A stretch of DNA of 64,000 nucleotides from Brevibacillus invocatus (GTDB taxonomy: Bacteria > Bacillota > Bacilli > Brevibacillales > Brevibacillaceae). The translations under genes and the position numbers were made by a program. Below are positions 7,706 to 17,845 of this stretch, piece by piece; within the stretch, counting starts at the first letter, position 1; every line of letters begins with the position of its first letter. The notes below the pieces were generated by a model. It saw only the letters and a list, made by a program, of their open reading frames with translations. It made no database searches and was not told the origin of the DNA. The stretch lies in the NCBI RefSeq assembly GCF_003710915.1, contig NZ_RHHR01000036.1, positions 52,176-116,175 of the forward strand. Reading direction: 5' to 3'.

Positions 7706-9394
7706 ATGCGGCATACTGTTGGAACCAAATTGTTTGCAGGTTTTTTATGCATGCTGATCCTGATGGCCGGATTAGGCTGGCTAGGGCTGCGCACGGAGAA
7801 TCAAATCAACAGCAAGGCGGAAGAGATCAACGAAAACTGGCTCCCCAAGACGACGGCTATCATGACAGTGAAATACTTGACCAAGCATTTCTTTGCCTTA
7901 CAGCTTCAATACGTGGGCACCAACGATGAAAGAAAACAAATCTTTTTTCATGAGCAAGCACAAGAGACGATGGAGCAGATCCAGGAACAGTTTTCGCGCT
8001 ACGAGCAGCTGCAGCTGAGCAGTGAGGAAGAGAAGTTTTTCCATTCTTTGAAATCCTCCTGGGCCAACTACCAAGCGGCGTATCAGAGCATGGTAGAGCA
8101 GAATGGGGGAATATCGCTTCAGGATTTGCAGCGCGAAGCAGACACCATGTTTCAGGTGATGGAGGGGTATTTGACCAACCTGGTGCGCTTGAGTGAGGAG
8201 GGTGCAGCGGCTGCCACGGCCCAAGCAGCTTCCGTGCATGAAACGGGAAGAATGGAAACCATGATCAGTATGGGAGTAGCTCTGCTGATCAGCCTGCTGC
8301 TTTCCATCCTGCTGACTCGGCACATCCGTACCCCGCTGCTTCAGGTCGTGCAGGCAGTGAAGCTGGTGACAGCAGGACAAATCGGACACGGGCAGCTCCA
8401 TATCAAAAACAGGGACGAGATTGGCGAACTCGCGAAGCATGTCGATGAAATGCGAAACAAGCTGCGAGAATTCACTGCGCAAGTGAATGAAACGGCGCAC
8501 CATGTCACCCGGTCCTCGGTAGAGTTGAGTGGTCATGCAGGGGAGACCCTATCAGCAAGCAACGAGATCGCCTCTTCGCTCCAGGAAATTTCTGCGGGTA
8601 CGGATGCTACAGTGGCCAGCGCAGAAGAGAGCGCCAGGGCGATGGAAGAGATGGCCATTGGCATTCAGCGTGTCGCCGAATCTACTGCTACACTTGCAGA
8701 GGCTTCTCTGCTGGCCGAGCAGGAAGCCCAACACGGGATTCATTCGCTGGTAAAAGCAACAGCCCAGATGGAGGCGATCACCGTAGCGATGGACGAGTCT
8801 ACGACGGCAATTCAGCAGCTAGGTGAAAGCTCACAGCAGATTCAGCAAATCGTAGAGATGATTACCCAGATCGCATCCCAGACCAATCTGCTTGCACTCA
8901 ATGCCGCCATTGAGGCAGCGCGTGCTGGCGAACAGGGCAGAGGCTTCTCTGTCGTAGCGGAGGAAGTACGGGAGCTGGCGGAACGTTCGAACCAATTTGC
9001 CAAGCAGATCGCAGTGTTGATCGGGAACGTACAGGAAGAGTCCTCACAGGCGGTAGAATCTATGAAGAAGATGTCCCAAGATGTGTACGACGGTGCAGCA
9101 GTCGTCAAGTCAGCCGAGTCTGCATTCGATCAGATCACACGGGGAATGGGGCAAATCACCAGTCAGGTACAGGAGGTCTCCGCGATCACGGAGGAGATGT
9201 CCGCAAGCGTCGAGCAGCTATCGGCTTCCGCAGCGCAGACTGCTTACGTGGTCAAAGGAGCAGCGGAGCAGACGCACAAGATCGTGGCCGCGACACAGAC
9301 GCAGGTGCGTGCCAGCGAGGAAGTGACGGCGTCAACGCTGTCGCTGGAGAAGCGGGCGGAGGATTTGAAGCAGGCAGTGGGATGGTTTCGGTGA
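7706..9394 (+). CDS. Methyl-accepting chemotaxis protein
   Basis: 562 aa. Layout: N-terminal membrane segment (about residues 8-28), a periplasm-facing four-helix-bundle-like sensor, a second membrane segment ([19 protein letters not shown]), a HAMP linker and a long cytoplasmic coiled coil. The conserved hairpin tip [27 protein letters not shown] identifies the signalling domain that contacts CheA/CheW. The start has a strong GGAGGGTAGGGT upstream. It follows glpD by about 80 bases, but a functional link with glycerol is not shown. Its ligand is unknown. Confidence 0.93.
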   Translation: MRHTVGTKLFAGFLCMLILMAGLGWLGLRTENQINSKAEEINENWLPKTTAIMTVKYLTKHFFALQLQYVGTNDERKQIFFHEQAQETMEQIQEQFSRYEQLQLSSEEEKFFHSLKSSWANYQAAYQSMVEQNGGISLQDLQREADTMFQVMEGYLTNLVRLSEEGAAAATAQAASVHETGRMETMISMGVALLISLLLSILLTRHIRTPLLQVVQAVKLVTAGQIGHGQLHIKNRDEIGELAKHVDEMRNKLREFTAQVNETAHHVTRSSVELSGHAGETLSASNEIASSLQEISAGTDATVASAEESARAMEEMAIGIQRVAESTATLAEASLLAEQEAQHGIHSLVKATAQMEAITVAMDESTTAIQQLGESSQQIQQIVEMITQIASQTNLLALNAAIEAARAGEQGRGFSVVAEEVRELAERSNQFAKQIAVLIGNVQEESSQAVESMKKMSQDVYDGAAVVKSAESAFDQITRGMGQITSQVQEVSAITEEMSASVEQLSASAAQTAYVVKGAAEQTHKIVAATQTQVRASEEVTASTLSLEKRAEDLKQAVGWFR

Positions 9395-9425
9395 CAGTAG
9401 AGGATAAAGTGAAAGCATATGATTA

Positions 9426-9463
9426 CAGTCTGGAACGAGAATTGTGTTCCGGACTGTTTTTTT
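9426..9463 (+). terminator. Intrinsic terminator after the chemotaxis receptor gene
   Basis: CAGTCTGGAAC pairs with GTTCCGGACTG (one G-U), followed by seven T residues. It separates the receptor gene from the cas operon. The next 150 bases are A/T-rich and should contain the cas promoter, but no clear -35/-10 pair was identified. Confidence 0.85.
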
Positions 9464-9617
9464 ATAGGGGAAATCAGAGATGAAATGTATGTGAAGCAGA
9501 AAAATGTCGAATCTTGAGAGTTACAGGTGTTATCATTCGGAAAATAGGGTATATTGGAAATATGTAGGAGAAATTACCTAATTCTATTAAAAAAAATCCA
9601 AATAGAGAGGTGAAAAG

Positions 9618-10295
9618 ATGTCTATTGATCAGATTGAATCAGTAGTTCGTATCCGGTTTCCCTTGACGGGCGCTATCGATGTGCCACTCGATCATGCTGA
9701 AGCGTTATATGGAGCTTTATCGAGAATTTGCCCGTATGTACATGCCTCAGCCGAAGTGCGCATTTCTCCTGTAAAAGGGATGTATACAACACAGAAACGA
9801 TTGGTTCTCGCCGATCAAGGAAGCTTCTATATTCAGGCAACTGCTTACTCTATTCCTCATCTTCTTCGTTTGGCAGGTAAATCTATTAGGATCGGACAAA
9901 ATCGCCTGTACATCGGGATCCCTACCATTCATTCACTTACTCCTGCTTCCAATCTTCTGGCCAGAGTGGTCGTTGTAAAAGGAAAACAGACGGAAGAAGA
10001 GATGCACTCCTATCTGCGAAAAGAAATCAGTACCCGTTTTGGAGCCATTCTACAACACGAATACAACCTGCATATCCTCAGAAGGCGCGTACTCAAGTTG
10101 CACGGCAAGCTGATTTACGGTTTTGGCGTCGCTATAACCGATATTTGCGACGACAAACTGTCTTTGCAGATACAGGCAATTCCCATTGGTTCACGCATGA
10201 AGTACGGATGTAGCTTCTTTATGCCCGGGGAGTGGACGAGGAGTCAGAGGGATACCGACGCTTCCTTGCATGTGGTGGATTCAATTGAAGCGTAA
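9618..10295 (+). CDS. cas6: Cas6 (MYXAN/Cmx6-type) crRNA endonuclease
   Basis: 225 aa. The start VRIRFPLTGAIDVPLDHAEALYGALS matches the pattern of the Myxococcus-type Cas6 family, and the C-terminus carries the family Gly-rich signature PIGSRMKYGCSFFMPG near residue 195. It would cut the pre-crRNA at the 3' base of each repeat hairpin. The repeat has a TGCT-GAAA-AGCG hairpin followed by TTGAGCAC, which fits an 8-nt 5' handle. It is the first gene of the cas operon and overlaps the cas3 frame by 26 nt. RBS AGAGAGGTG is good. Confidence 0.85.
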   Translation: MSIDQIESVVRIRFPLTGAIDVPLDHAEALYGALSRICPYVHASAEVRISPVKGMYTTQKRLVLADQGSFYIQATAYSIPHLLRLAGKSIRIGQNRLYIGIPTIHSLTPASNLLARVVVVKGKQTEEEMHSYLRKEISTRFGAILQHEYNLHILRRRVLKLHGKLIYGFGVAITDICDDKLSLQIQAIPIGSRMKYGCSFFMPGEWTRSQRDTDASLHVVDSIEA

Positions 10296-12648
10296 TCGTT
10301 TGATGGCAAAGGGATCCGGTGCTGATACCTCATCGCTTGAGAACGCTGCACATTTACTCATCGTGCATGCTGCCAACGTTTCGCGTGCATGTGTCAAGTT
10401 GGCGGATTGTGTAGGCGAGAGGGCTTTTCACAACATGGGGATGGCAGTAGACACTGTTCAGTTGCGAAAACATCTAGAGTGGTTTGGATGGCTGCATGAT
10501 CTGGGAAAAGCGAATAGCCATTTCCAGAGTATCCTCATCCATTCAGGCCATCCAACTACTGTCCAAATGTTAAGGCATGAAGCAGTTTCAGGCATCCTAA
10601 TGAACCTGGAACCGAATTTGTGCAAGTGGCTGCATTTGTTTCCAGATGACACTCGATACCTGTTATTGAGCGCTGTTGTTGGACACCATATCAAATTTGA
10701 CAGAGGAGTAACAGCCAGACCTTCTACAGAAATGCAAGTACTGACGTCAAATCCTGAATGGTTGGAGATCTTGCAGGAAATCAGCAGTCATTTCCAGCTA
10801 CCCGATCCGGTACCATCCAGTCAAAATCTTGTCATGTCATTTACCAAGCGCGACTTGGCTCTTAGAGCAGCAGACGAATTGACCAAACTGCAAAGAGAAC
10901 TGGAAAAATGGGCCCTGAAATTTAGAACGAACAACGATGTAAAGAAACGCTTGGCTCTGACCAAAACGTTGGGCATCGCCGGAGATGTCGTGGCCAGTGC
11001 ACTTGGAGAATTAGGACAGTCTGCTGATGAGATAGAGGAATACATTGATGATCATCTGGTTGGAACAGGATTGACGCAGACAGATCTGGACGAATTGCTT
11101 GAGAAAAGCATGAGATCTCATGGAAAAGCGATCTCATTGAGGTCGTTTCAAAAGGAAGCCGCCACGTCTACGAGTACTGTAACACTGATCGAAGCGGGAT
11201 GTGGTTCAGGTAAAAGTCTGGCTGCCTATCTGTGGGCAAAGTCCTGGTGCCGTAGTCATCCGGGTAGATTGTTCTTCTGTATGCCGACGATGGGTACAGC
11301 GACGGAACAGTATCTGGATTATGCGTTGCACGGAGATGTAGGGGCGAAGCTAATACATTCCAAAGCAAATGTCGATTTGGAGCGAATCCGAACACTGTTA
11401 GCCGATCAGGTAGAGGAAGATGGGCTGGATGCATCCGAAAGATTTCACAAACAACAGGATGTCGTCGAATCGTTGGCGATTTGGAGCACTCCTCTGGTCG
11501 TCTGTACGGTAGATACGGTATTAGGGTTGTTAGTTAACTCCAGACGTGCACTCTATAGTTTTCCAGCTATAATGAACGGACTGTTCGTTATAGATGAAAT
11601 TCACGCCTTGGACGAGCGTATGTTCAAACTTCTACTTGCTTTTTTGAAATACTTCCCGAATCTTCCTGTACTCCTTATGACCGCTTCCCTGCCTGATTGG
11701 AAAAAACAATTACTCTATCAGGTAAGAAATGATCTACATGTGATCAGCGGCCCTCAAGAACTGGAAGAATTACAGAGATACCAGTTGGTTCAAGATGTGC
11801 AATCAGAGGAAGTGCAGTCTTGGATCAGACAAACGCTCGCTGACGGGGGCAAGGTGTTATGGGTACGCAATCAGGTGGAATGGGCGATGGAAACCTATCG
11901 GGAGTGCCAGAAATTATTCCCGGAGTGTGATGTCGAGGTGTATCACTCCCGCTTTCGTTACAAGGATCGAAGTGAACGCCATCGCAAGGTCATCGATCAG
12001 TTCAAGGAACACAACAAGCCCATAATTCTGGTCGCCACCCAAGTGGCGGAGATGTCTCTGGATCTATCGGCGGATTTGCTGATATCCGATATTGCGCCTA
12101 TACCAGCTTTGATCCAGCGGCTGGGACGTGTGAACAGAAGAGCAACTCCTGACCAGACTGTACTTCCCAAACCAGCACTGATTCTCCCGCTGGAAGGAAA
12201 CAACTGCAACCCGTACAAGGAGGAGGAGCTGAAGTGTGCGCAGGCGTGGATTGCATCCCTGATTCAATTAAATCGGACTATATCTCAAAAAGATTTGAAA
12301 GAAATCTCAGCCATGCATGAACAGGAAAGGAAGATTTCACTAACGGAAGTGGAACAAATTGCGAACTTTTTTTCTGGTATGTGGGAAACGAGTCCCCATT
12401 CATTACGCGAGCCTGGGTATACCGTGCCAGTACTTCTCGAATCGGACGTATTCGCATATCGCAGGGAAAATGGGAAAGAACCGCACCGGGACTGGATCCG
12501 GGAACATGAGATTCAGATGCCGATTCGGAAAGAAATATTTCTGTGGCAAAAAGTACGCGGCATACCTGTGGCTCCAACCGGGGCTATCCAGTATAACTTC
12601 GACGTAATGACCAGTAGGGGGGAGGGAGCGACGTGGAGTATCAACTAA
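10270..12648 (+). CDS. cas3: Cas3 HD nuclease-helicase
   Basis: 792 aa. The N-terminal HD nuclease has HDLGKA at residues 76-81 and GHHIKF at about 138-143. The helicase has Walker A EAGCGSGKS (308-316), DEIHALDE at 442, and later motifs ATQVAEMSLDLSADLLI and QRLGRVNRR. All nuclease and helicase residues appear present. It is recruited by Cascade to nick and shred invader DNA. The start is uncertain: the ATG at 10270 lies inside cas6, while an in-frame ATG at 10303 is just after the cas6 stop; neither has a strong RBS. The 3' end overlaps cas8 by 16 nt. Confidence 0.93.
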   Translation: MWWIQLKRNRLMAKGSGADTSSLENAAHLLIVHAANVSRACVKLADCVGERAFHNMGMAVDTVQLRKHLEWFGWLHDLGKANSHFQSILIHSGHPTTVQMLRHEAVSGILMNLEPNLCKWLHLFPDDTRYLLLSAVVGHHIKFDRGVTARPSTEMQVLTSNPEWLEILQEISSHFQLPDPVPSSQNLVMSFTKRDLALRAADELTKLQRELEKWALKFRTNNDVKKRLALTKTLGIAGDVVASALGELGQSADEIEEYIDDHLVGTGLTQTDLDELLEKSMRSHGKAISLRSFQKEAATSTSTVTLIEAGCGSGKSLAAYLWAKSWCRSHPGRLFFCMPTMGTATEQYLDYALHGDVGAKLIHSKANVDLERIRTLLADQVEEDGLDASERFHKQQDVVESLAIWSTPLVVCTVDTVLGLLVNSRRALYSFPAIMNGLFVIDEIHALDERMFKLLLAFLKYFPNLPVLLMTASLPDWKKQLLYQVRNDLHVISGPQELEELQRYQLVQDVQSEEVQSWIRQTLADGGKVLWVRNQVEWAMETYRECQKLFPECDVEVYHSRFRYKDRSERHRKVIDQFKEHNKPIILVATQVAEMSLDLSADLLISDIAPIPALIQRLGRVNRRATPDQTVLPKPALILPLEGNNCNPYKEEELKCAQAWIASLIQLNRTISQKDLKEISAMHEQERKISLTEVEQIANFFSGMWETSPHSLREPGYTVPVLLESDVFAYRRENGKEPHRDWIREHEIQMPIRKEIFLWQKVRGIPVAPTGAIQYNFDVMTSRGEGATWSIN

Positions 12649-14174
12649 TGTATCGTCTCCAAGACAAGGGATACACCGTGTATCATCGTGCAGCATTAGG
12701 CGGTCTGGCAGCGACGATTCACGCCTGGCAAACCAATCGATCTGATATTGCTCCACTTGATCTTAAGTACGAATATGACGAACAGAGCGTATCTATCGGC
12801 TGGGGAGAGGAAGTGTCCGACAAAGAGGCAATCATGCGCCTGCTGGCGGCTTCTTTTCGCTTGACGAGCAACAAGTTGATTGATCTTCCAGGTCTGGGGC
12901 TGGAGGATAATCAGGATGGGCTGCGGGTCGCGATTCACAACGGAATCACCGGAAGTTTTTTACAACATAACAAAATGAGGCCAGGAGAGAAGGAAAACAG
13001 AACCGTCAATGTCGCGATGGAGGAAGATGACGTTCAAATGGTTTCCTACAAAGGACTTTATAGCTATGCGCATCAAACAGCGCAGGGGACAGATTTATTT
13101 ACGAAAAAAGGGGGACTGTCCAAGATAGCCACTATTCCCCAATCGTTGATTCCCGGTTCGACAGCTGGCTCTGGTGATCTGCAGGCATCGTGGAAAGAAG
13201 TATATTTACTGCTGTATCTCATAGTGGGAAGCCCGATCTATCTGTTGCGTCCGCGAATACAGCAAGAAAAATTACAGACAGCGATTATTGTTCCTTATGT
13301 GACTAATCTGATCGATTATACATTTACGATCAAACAGTTCGCTCGGTCGCCACAAAAAGCGAGACATTATGCCGATTATGACCGGCGAATTGTAGGTGGT
13401 GCACAGGAGGCGGGGATTCGCTTTGTAACGGAATTGTCACTGGAGCAAACGCTCAACTCCGAATGGGGTGGTGTAGGTGGATGTATGGTTGTAACGATGG
13501 GAAAGGTCTCTTGGGACAATAATCAGATCAACAGAAGCTCTACCTACCATATCGGCACGAATTACGAAGAGATTGACATTTATTTGGCTGCCTACCAATC
13601 CGCACTGGGTGGAGTCACCAAGCTGAAAACGAAAAAGGAGGGTATCTTCGCGATTCCTTCATCCTCGGTTCCTGCTCTAGTAGCTTCCAATCTGGCCAGT
13701 GAGCGTCACTGGTGTGCTGGGTTGCTGGATTTGGTTAAGGAACAGAAGGATTTTCGGAAATTGCTACCCCTGAAAGGAGGATTTCAAGCGATGAAAGAAG
13801 CGATTCGCAACAAGCAAGATCGCATTATCATTGAGGCATTTCATGAGGCGTGGAGACGAACGATGGGACAGATGGGTGAGCGTGCACGGCGTGAAGGACT
13901 GGATTTTACTAGACAACTGGAGGTAGAACAAGAAAAAATTCGCAACACCATTTTACGACTAAAGACTTCAGACTCACTGGCAAACTGGTTTTTGCGTTTT
14001 TGCGCATCCGCAACAGGTGGAGGGACCTTGTCCAGTTTTCAGACAAATATGAAAGAAATTCATGCCTTTATAACAGACGCTCGCAATTATGAACGTTTTC
14101 AAAACCTGTGCCTTTTTGCCCTGCTCAGTTATACAAAAGATGAAGCAAATCAAGCTCAAGAAGAGGAGAGATAA
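12633..14174 (+). CDS. cas8: Cas8 large Cascade subunit (Cas8a1/Cmx1, MYXAN type)
   Basis: 513 aa starting at GTG with a strong GGGGGGAGGGAG upstream. No catalytic motif is expected. The call rests on size, position between cas3 and cas7, and the N-terminus resembling the Cmx1/DevT-type large subunit (YRLQDKGYTVYHRAALGGLA). In type I systems this subunit recognises the PAM and bridges crRNA to Cas3. No separate small subunit (Cas11) gene is seen; some type I-B systems make it by internal translation from cas8. The start overlaps cas3. Confidence 0.78.
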   Translation: MEYQLMYRLQDKGYTVYHRAALGGLAATIHAWQTNRSDIAPLDLKYEYDEQSVSIGWGEEVSDKEAIMRLLAASFRLTSNKLIDLPGLGLEDNQDGLRVAIHNGITGSFLQHNKMRPGEKENRTVNVAMEEDDVQMVSYKGLYSYAHQTAQGTDLFTKKGGLSKIATIPQSLIPGSTAGSGDLQASWKEVYLLLYLIVGSPIYLLRPRIQQEKLQTAIIVPYVTNLIDYTFTIKQFARSPQKARHYADYDRRIVGGAQEAGIRFVTELSLEQTLNSEWGGVGGCMVVTMGKVSWDNNQINRSSTYHIGTNYEEIDIYLAAYQSALGGVTKLKTKKEGIFAIPSSSVPALVASNLASERHWCAGLLDLVKEQKDFRKLLPLKGGFQAMKEAIRNKQDRIIIEAFHEAWRRTMGQMGERARREGLDFTRQLEVEQEKIRNTILRLKTSDSLANWFLRFCASATGGGTLSSFQTNMKEIHAFITDARNYERFQNLCLFALLSYTKDEANQAQEEER

Positions 14175-14177
14175 AAA

Positions 14178-15125
14178 ATGGCAACTCATTACTTGTATGG
14201 AACGATATTGACCGGAGAGGGTGTTGCAGCCAATAACCGCGGTGACAATATAGGGAATACGACTACGCTGCAAAAAGTATTTCATCAGGATGATCTGCAC
14301 ACGAGTGTGTCAGCGGAAGCGATTCGGTTTGCGATTCGTTATCGGTTTCAGCTTGAAGGCTTGCCTGTGAATCGAAGCTATGATTCCAGCCTGGGAAAAC
14401 TGTTATATGAAAACGAAAAACGAACCTATTGGAATGGTACAGGAACTCCTTTCATCGATGATGATTTGATGGGATTCATGGATGCGGCAGCAGCAAAAGC
14501 AGACCGTGAAGAAGAAGAGAGTAGTGACACGAAAAGTAAGACCAAAGGCAAGGGAAAGACAACACGTCGCCAAAGTCCCTTGGCGATCGGACGAGCTGTG
14601 TCTCTTAGACCGTATCGTGGAGAAATCACTTTTAACGCAGTGAGCGGAGAAAAGGAGAAAGGAAAGCTGTCCTTGTACAATGCTGAGATGCACACGACTG
14701 AGTATCAATATACATTCGGCTTAAATCTCGGAGATGTATTGAACAAGGAAAACATTTCGCATTTTCTGGATGCAATTGTGGATATGCCAGCCGTTGCAGG
14801 GAACCACGCCCGTTTTGCCTACGATTTTTCTCCGGCTTCACTTGTGCTTCGTGTTAGCAGTGCCCATTCTTCCAAAATTCATAACTGTTTTGAGCATAAT
14901 GAAGATACACGTTCCTATACGGTTGAAAAGCTGATTCGTCGTGTAGAAAGCGGAGACATTGCGCCAAACGAGCTGATCGTCGGTGGTGAAATAGCAGAAC
15001 GTGAGGAAGGAAAACAGTTGCAAACACTTGGTGTAGAAGTATTCGGGGGGACTCGGGCTGCAGCAGATGAAGCGAGACGACGTATTGTCCGTTTAGATCA
15101 AGCCTATTCCGTACTTGAGCGATAG
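14178..15125 (+). CDS. cas7: Cas7 Cascade backbone subunit (DevR/Cst2 type)
   Basis: 315 aa. The N-terminus LYGTILTGEGVAANNRGDN and the segment HTSVSAEAIRFAIRYRFQ are highly characteristic of the DevR/Cas7 group of type I-B. A Lys/Arg-rich low-complexity loop (about residues 105-135) probably corresponds to the variable thumb region. Several copies would coat the crRNA spacer. It follows cas8 by three bases and precedes cas5 closely, typical of co-translated Cascade genes. Confidence 0.92.
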   Translation: MATHYLYGTILTGEGVAANNRGDNIGNTTTLQKVFHQDDLHTSVSAEAIRFAIRYRFQLEGLPVNRSYDSSLGKLLYENEKRTYWNGTGTPFIDDDLMGFMDAAAAKADREEEESSDTKSKTKGKGKTTRRQSPLAIGRAVSLRPYRGEITFNAVSGEKEKGKLSLYNAEMHTTEYQYTFGLNLGDVLNKENISHFLDAIVDMPAVAGNHARFAYDFSPASLVLRVSSAHSSKIHNCFEHNEDTRSYTVEKLIRRVESGDIAPNELIVGGEIAEREEGKQLQTLGVEVFGGTRAAADEARRRIVRLDQAYSVLER

Positions 15126-15141
15126 GAACGAGGGGATTATA

Positions 15142-15789
15142 GTGTTAGCCATTTACATCGATGTTCCATATGCCAGTTTTCGCAAGTCTTTTGCCCGTTC
15201 CTATGCCGAGACGTATTTGTTGCCACCACCAGCTACTGTGTACGGTATGTTACTCTCGTTGGTCGGAGAAAAGCTACGCAGTGCCCATGAAGGTGTCAAG
15301 CTGGCTTTTGCTTATCGTAGAATCCCACAGGTAGCAGTAACGCTTCGCAAATTAAGTCGGTATAAATACGGGGAAGCGAAGAAACAGGAAACTCTTGGAA
15401 GTAAGCCGGATTTTGTAGAAACGGTTTGTGGAATAGAGTTAGTATGCTGGGTCGATTCCTCTGAGGAGTATGGTACGCACGAAGAGACGTTACAAGCCAG
15501 ATTGGAAGAAGCTATTCATCGTCCTGAAACGGTTTCGCGGTATGGTGTTCTCAGTCTCGGACTAAGCGATGACATGGTGAATGAAGTGAGAGTGTGTCGA
15601 TCATTAGAGGGCAAATGGCATCGCCTACTTCCTAAAGCAGATGGAGAAATGGAACTGCCAGTATGGGTGGATCATGTCGGAAGTGCCAAGACCAGGTGGC
15701 AAAGATTTCAGTTAGACGAGCACTCTGCAGAGCTGAACGAGCTGCCAGGCAGCACTGATTGGGAATGGGTACAAATTGTATCACCATAA
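15142..15789 (+). CDS. cas5: Cas5 Cascade subunit (DevS type)
   Basis: 215 aa from GTG at 15142. The N-terminus LAIYIDVPYASFRKSFARSY and LLPPPATVYGMLLSLVGE match the Cas5/DevS RAMP pattern. Cas5 binds the 5' handle of the crRNA at the base of Cascade. The GTG is preferred because GAGGGG lies six bases before it; a TTG at 15115 would overlap the cas7 end and adds nine residues without an RBS. A 98-base gap with no obvious terminator separates it from cas4-cas1. Confidence 0.88.
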   Translation: MLAIYIDVPYASFRKSFARSYAETYLLPPPATVYGMLLSLVGEKLRSAHEGVKLAFAYRRIPQVAVTLRKLSRYKYGEAKKQETLGSKPDFVETVCGIELVCWVDSSEEYGTHEETLQARLEEAIHRPETVSRYGVLSLGLSDDMVNEVRVCRSLEGKWHRLLPKADGEMELPVWVDHVGSAKTRWQRFQLDEHSAELNELPGSTDWEWVQIVSP

Positions 15790-15887
15790 GAACTACCATA
15801 ATTTTTGATTGACAGGATGTTTGCTACACCCCGAAACAGGCGAAACTAGTACAAATGTTTCATCTATTGGTAAAAGGGGTGTAGGAG

Positions 15888-17540
15888 ATGCAGGAGATTT
15901 CCCGAATTCAGGAAAAAGAGCCGCTGATCCGCGTCATGGCATTGCATGCTTTGGAATATTGCGAGAGACTTTTTTATCTGGAAGAAGTAGAGGAGATACG
16001 GGTAGCAGATGCTCGCGTCTACGATGGCAGAAGATTTCATGAGCTAGTGCCGGAGTATTCAGAGATAGAACGATTTGTTCTGGAAGATGAAGAACTCGGT
16101 ATTATGGGCAAAATCGATTGTGTTCGTTCCAAAAAGGGAGAATGGATTCCGTTCGAGTACAAAAAAGGGAGAGCCCGCAAGGAAAGTGACGGTACTCCTG
16201 GTGCCTGGCCTTCCGATATCTTGCAGCTTGCCGCTTACGCCCTACTCCTAGAAAAGCATCACAAGCAATCCATCAGGGAAGGTCGTATCTACTACGGAAC
16301 AGACCGAAGGACAGTTCAAGTACCCATTACACAGAGAGAACGAGACTGGGTACGCGATACGGTGGATCGGGCACGACAGTTGCGTGCAACACCGCTGAGA
16401 CCGGATATCACTTCCAACGAGCGCCTTTGTAACCGTTGTTCACTGGCACCTGTCTGCCTGCCGGAAGAAGAGAGATTACTCATTTCTCCAGAGCGTGAAA
16501 CGTTGCGTCTGTTCCCAGAGGATAAGGAGACCAGAGACGTACATGTTACTTCACCTGGATCTACAGTTCGAAAAAGCGGTGAAACGATTGTGGTAGAGAC
16601 GAGAGATGGAAACAAAAGCAGCATACCCCTTGCCGAGGTCGGATCGTTGACGTTGCATGGCCCCTCACAGATCACAACCCAAACCTTGCATCTGTGTGCA
16701 CAGAGAGGTGTCGCCGTTCATTGGATGACAGGGGGAGGCAAGTATATGGGGAGCCTGGCAAACGCAGCTGGCGGCGTGCAAAGACGGTTGAGACAATATA
16801 AGGGTTTGACCGATCCGGTATTACCCCATAGATTATCCGTTGCGTTGGTGTCCGCAAAGATAGAGAGTCAATTACGGTATATGCTGCGCATGTCTCGGGG
16901 CACCGAATCTCGTGTAATGTTGGAAGAAGACCTGCAGATGATCAAGACGATGCTGCGCAAAAGTCATCAAGCAAAAAGTAACGAGGAATTGCTTGGCTAT
17001 GAGGGGAATGCCGCCCGTGCCTACTTTTCATGCCTGCGTTCCCTGACGCAAGATGATGTATCATCCGGCATGTCCTTTGTCCATCGGAGCAGACGACCGC
17101 CGAAAGACCCTGCGAACGTTCTGCTCTCCTTTCTTTATTCCATGCTGTATCGGGATTGTGTTCAGGCCATACTGACTGTTGGTCTGGATCCTACTATTGG
17201 CTTCTATCATCAGCCTCGTTCTTCTGCATACCCACTAGCCTTGGATCTGATGGAATTATTCCGGGTAGCATTGAGCGATATGGTCGTGCTTGGCTCCATT
17301 CATCGTGGGCAGTGGGATGTTGATACTGATTTTGAGATCGCCGGAGAGCATGTATGGCTGAATGAGACAGGAAGAAAAAAAGCGATCGCTCTCTATGAAA
17401 GACGCAAACAGGACAAATGGAAGCACCCTGTTATTGGATACTCCCTTTCCTATGCGCGACTATTGGAATTAGAGGTAAGATTACTAGAAAAAGAATGGTC
17501 CGGTCACCCTGGCTTATTTGCACTTAATCGATTGCGATAA
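15888..17540 (+). CDS. cas4-cas1: Cas4-Cas1 fusion, spacer processing and integration
   Basis: 550 aa. Residues 1-200 are Cas4: Cys25 (YCERLFY), a RecB-type nuclease core with GKIDCV and FEYKKG, QLAAYALLL, and the Fe-S cysteine cluster CNRCSLAPVC (181, 184, 190). Residues about 210-550 are Cas1, with predicted metal ligands Glu372 (EGNAARAYF), His441 (FYHQPRSS) and Asp453 or Glu456 (LDLMELF). Cas4 trims prespacers next to a PAM and Cas1 integrates them with Cas2. The fusion is known in type I-G and in Myxococcus-like I-B loci; here the other cas genes point to I-B. The reading frame is intact. Confidence 0.93.
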   Translation: MQEISRIQEKEPLIRVMALHALEYCERLFYLEEVEEIRVADARVYDGRRFHELVPEYSEIERFVLEDEELGIMGKIDCVRSKKGEWIPFEYKKGRARKESDGTPGAWPSDILQLAAYALLLEKHHKQSIREGRIYYGTDRRTVQVPITQRERDWVRDTVDRARQLRATPLRPDITSNERLCNRCSLAPVCLPEEERLLISPERETLRLFPEDKETRDVHVTSPGSTVRKSGETIVVETRDGNKSSIPLAEVGSLTLHGPSQITTQTLHLCAQRGVAVHWMTGGGKYMGSLANAAGGVQRRLRQYKGLTDPVLPHRLSVALVSAKIESQLRYMLRMSRGTESRVMLEEDLQMIKTMLRKSHQAKSNEELLGYEGNAARAYFSCLRSLTQDDVSSGMSFVHRSRRPPKDPANVLLSFLYSMLYRDCVQAILTVGLDPTIGFYHQPRSSAYPLALDLMELFRVALSDMVVLGSIHRGQWDVDTDFEIAGEHVWLNETGRKKAIALYERRKQDKWKHPVIGYSLSYARLLELEVRLLEKEWSGHPGLFALNRLR

Positions 17541-17554
17541 GGGGGTGGAAGGGT

Positions 17555-17845
17555 ATGCCAAAACGTCAAGTATATCTCATTTGTTATGATATCGCTGATG
17601 CGAAAAGATGGCGTAAGTGTCACAAGCTCGTTAAAGGGTATGGTGAGCGTGTTCAATACTCTGTATTTAAATGTCATTTAACTGATAAACAGTTAGCAGA
17701 AATGCGTTGGAAACTGGTTAAATTATTGGAAGAGGAAGATCGATTGCTGATTGCTCCGATACTTCCGGAAGCATTGAAAGATGTGTTTGTCTTTAATATG
17801 AATGAGAAATGGGAAGTAGAGAAAGAGCGGTTTCTATTGTTTTAG
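17555..17845 (+). CDS. cas2: Cas2 spacer-acquisition subunit
   Basis: 96 aa. Ferredoxin-like Cas2 with YLICYDIADAKRWRK at the N-terminus (conserved Asp in the first strand) and VQYSVFKCHLT in the centre. It dimerises as the scaffold between Cas1 pairs. It starts 14 bases after cas4-cas1 with GGGGGTGGAAGG upstream and is the last cas gene before the leader. Confidence 0.94.
   Translation: MPKRQVYLICYDIADAKRWRKCHKLVKGYGERVQYSVFKCHLTDKQLAEMRWKLVKLLEEEDRLLIAPILPEALKDVFVFNMNEKWEVEKERFLLF

Noticed and set aside
15888..17540. Type I-G (formerly I-U) assignment because of the Cas4-Cas1 fusion
   Set aside because: The locus has a separate Cas6, DevR-like Cas7, DevS-like Cas5 and a ~500-aa Cas8, and lacks Csb1/Csb2-type genes, so a Myxococcus-like I-B type fits better.
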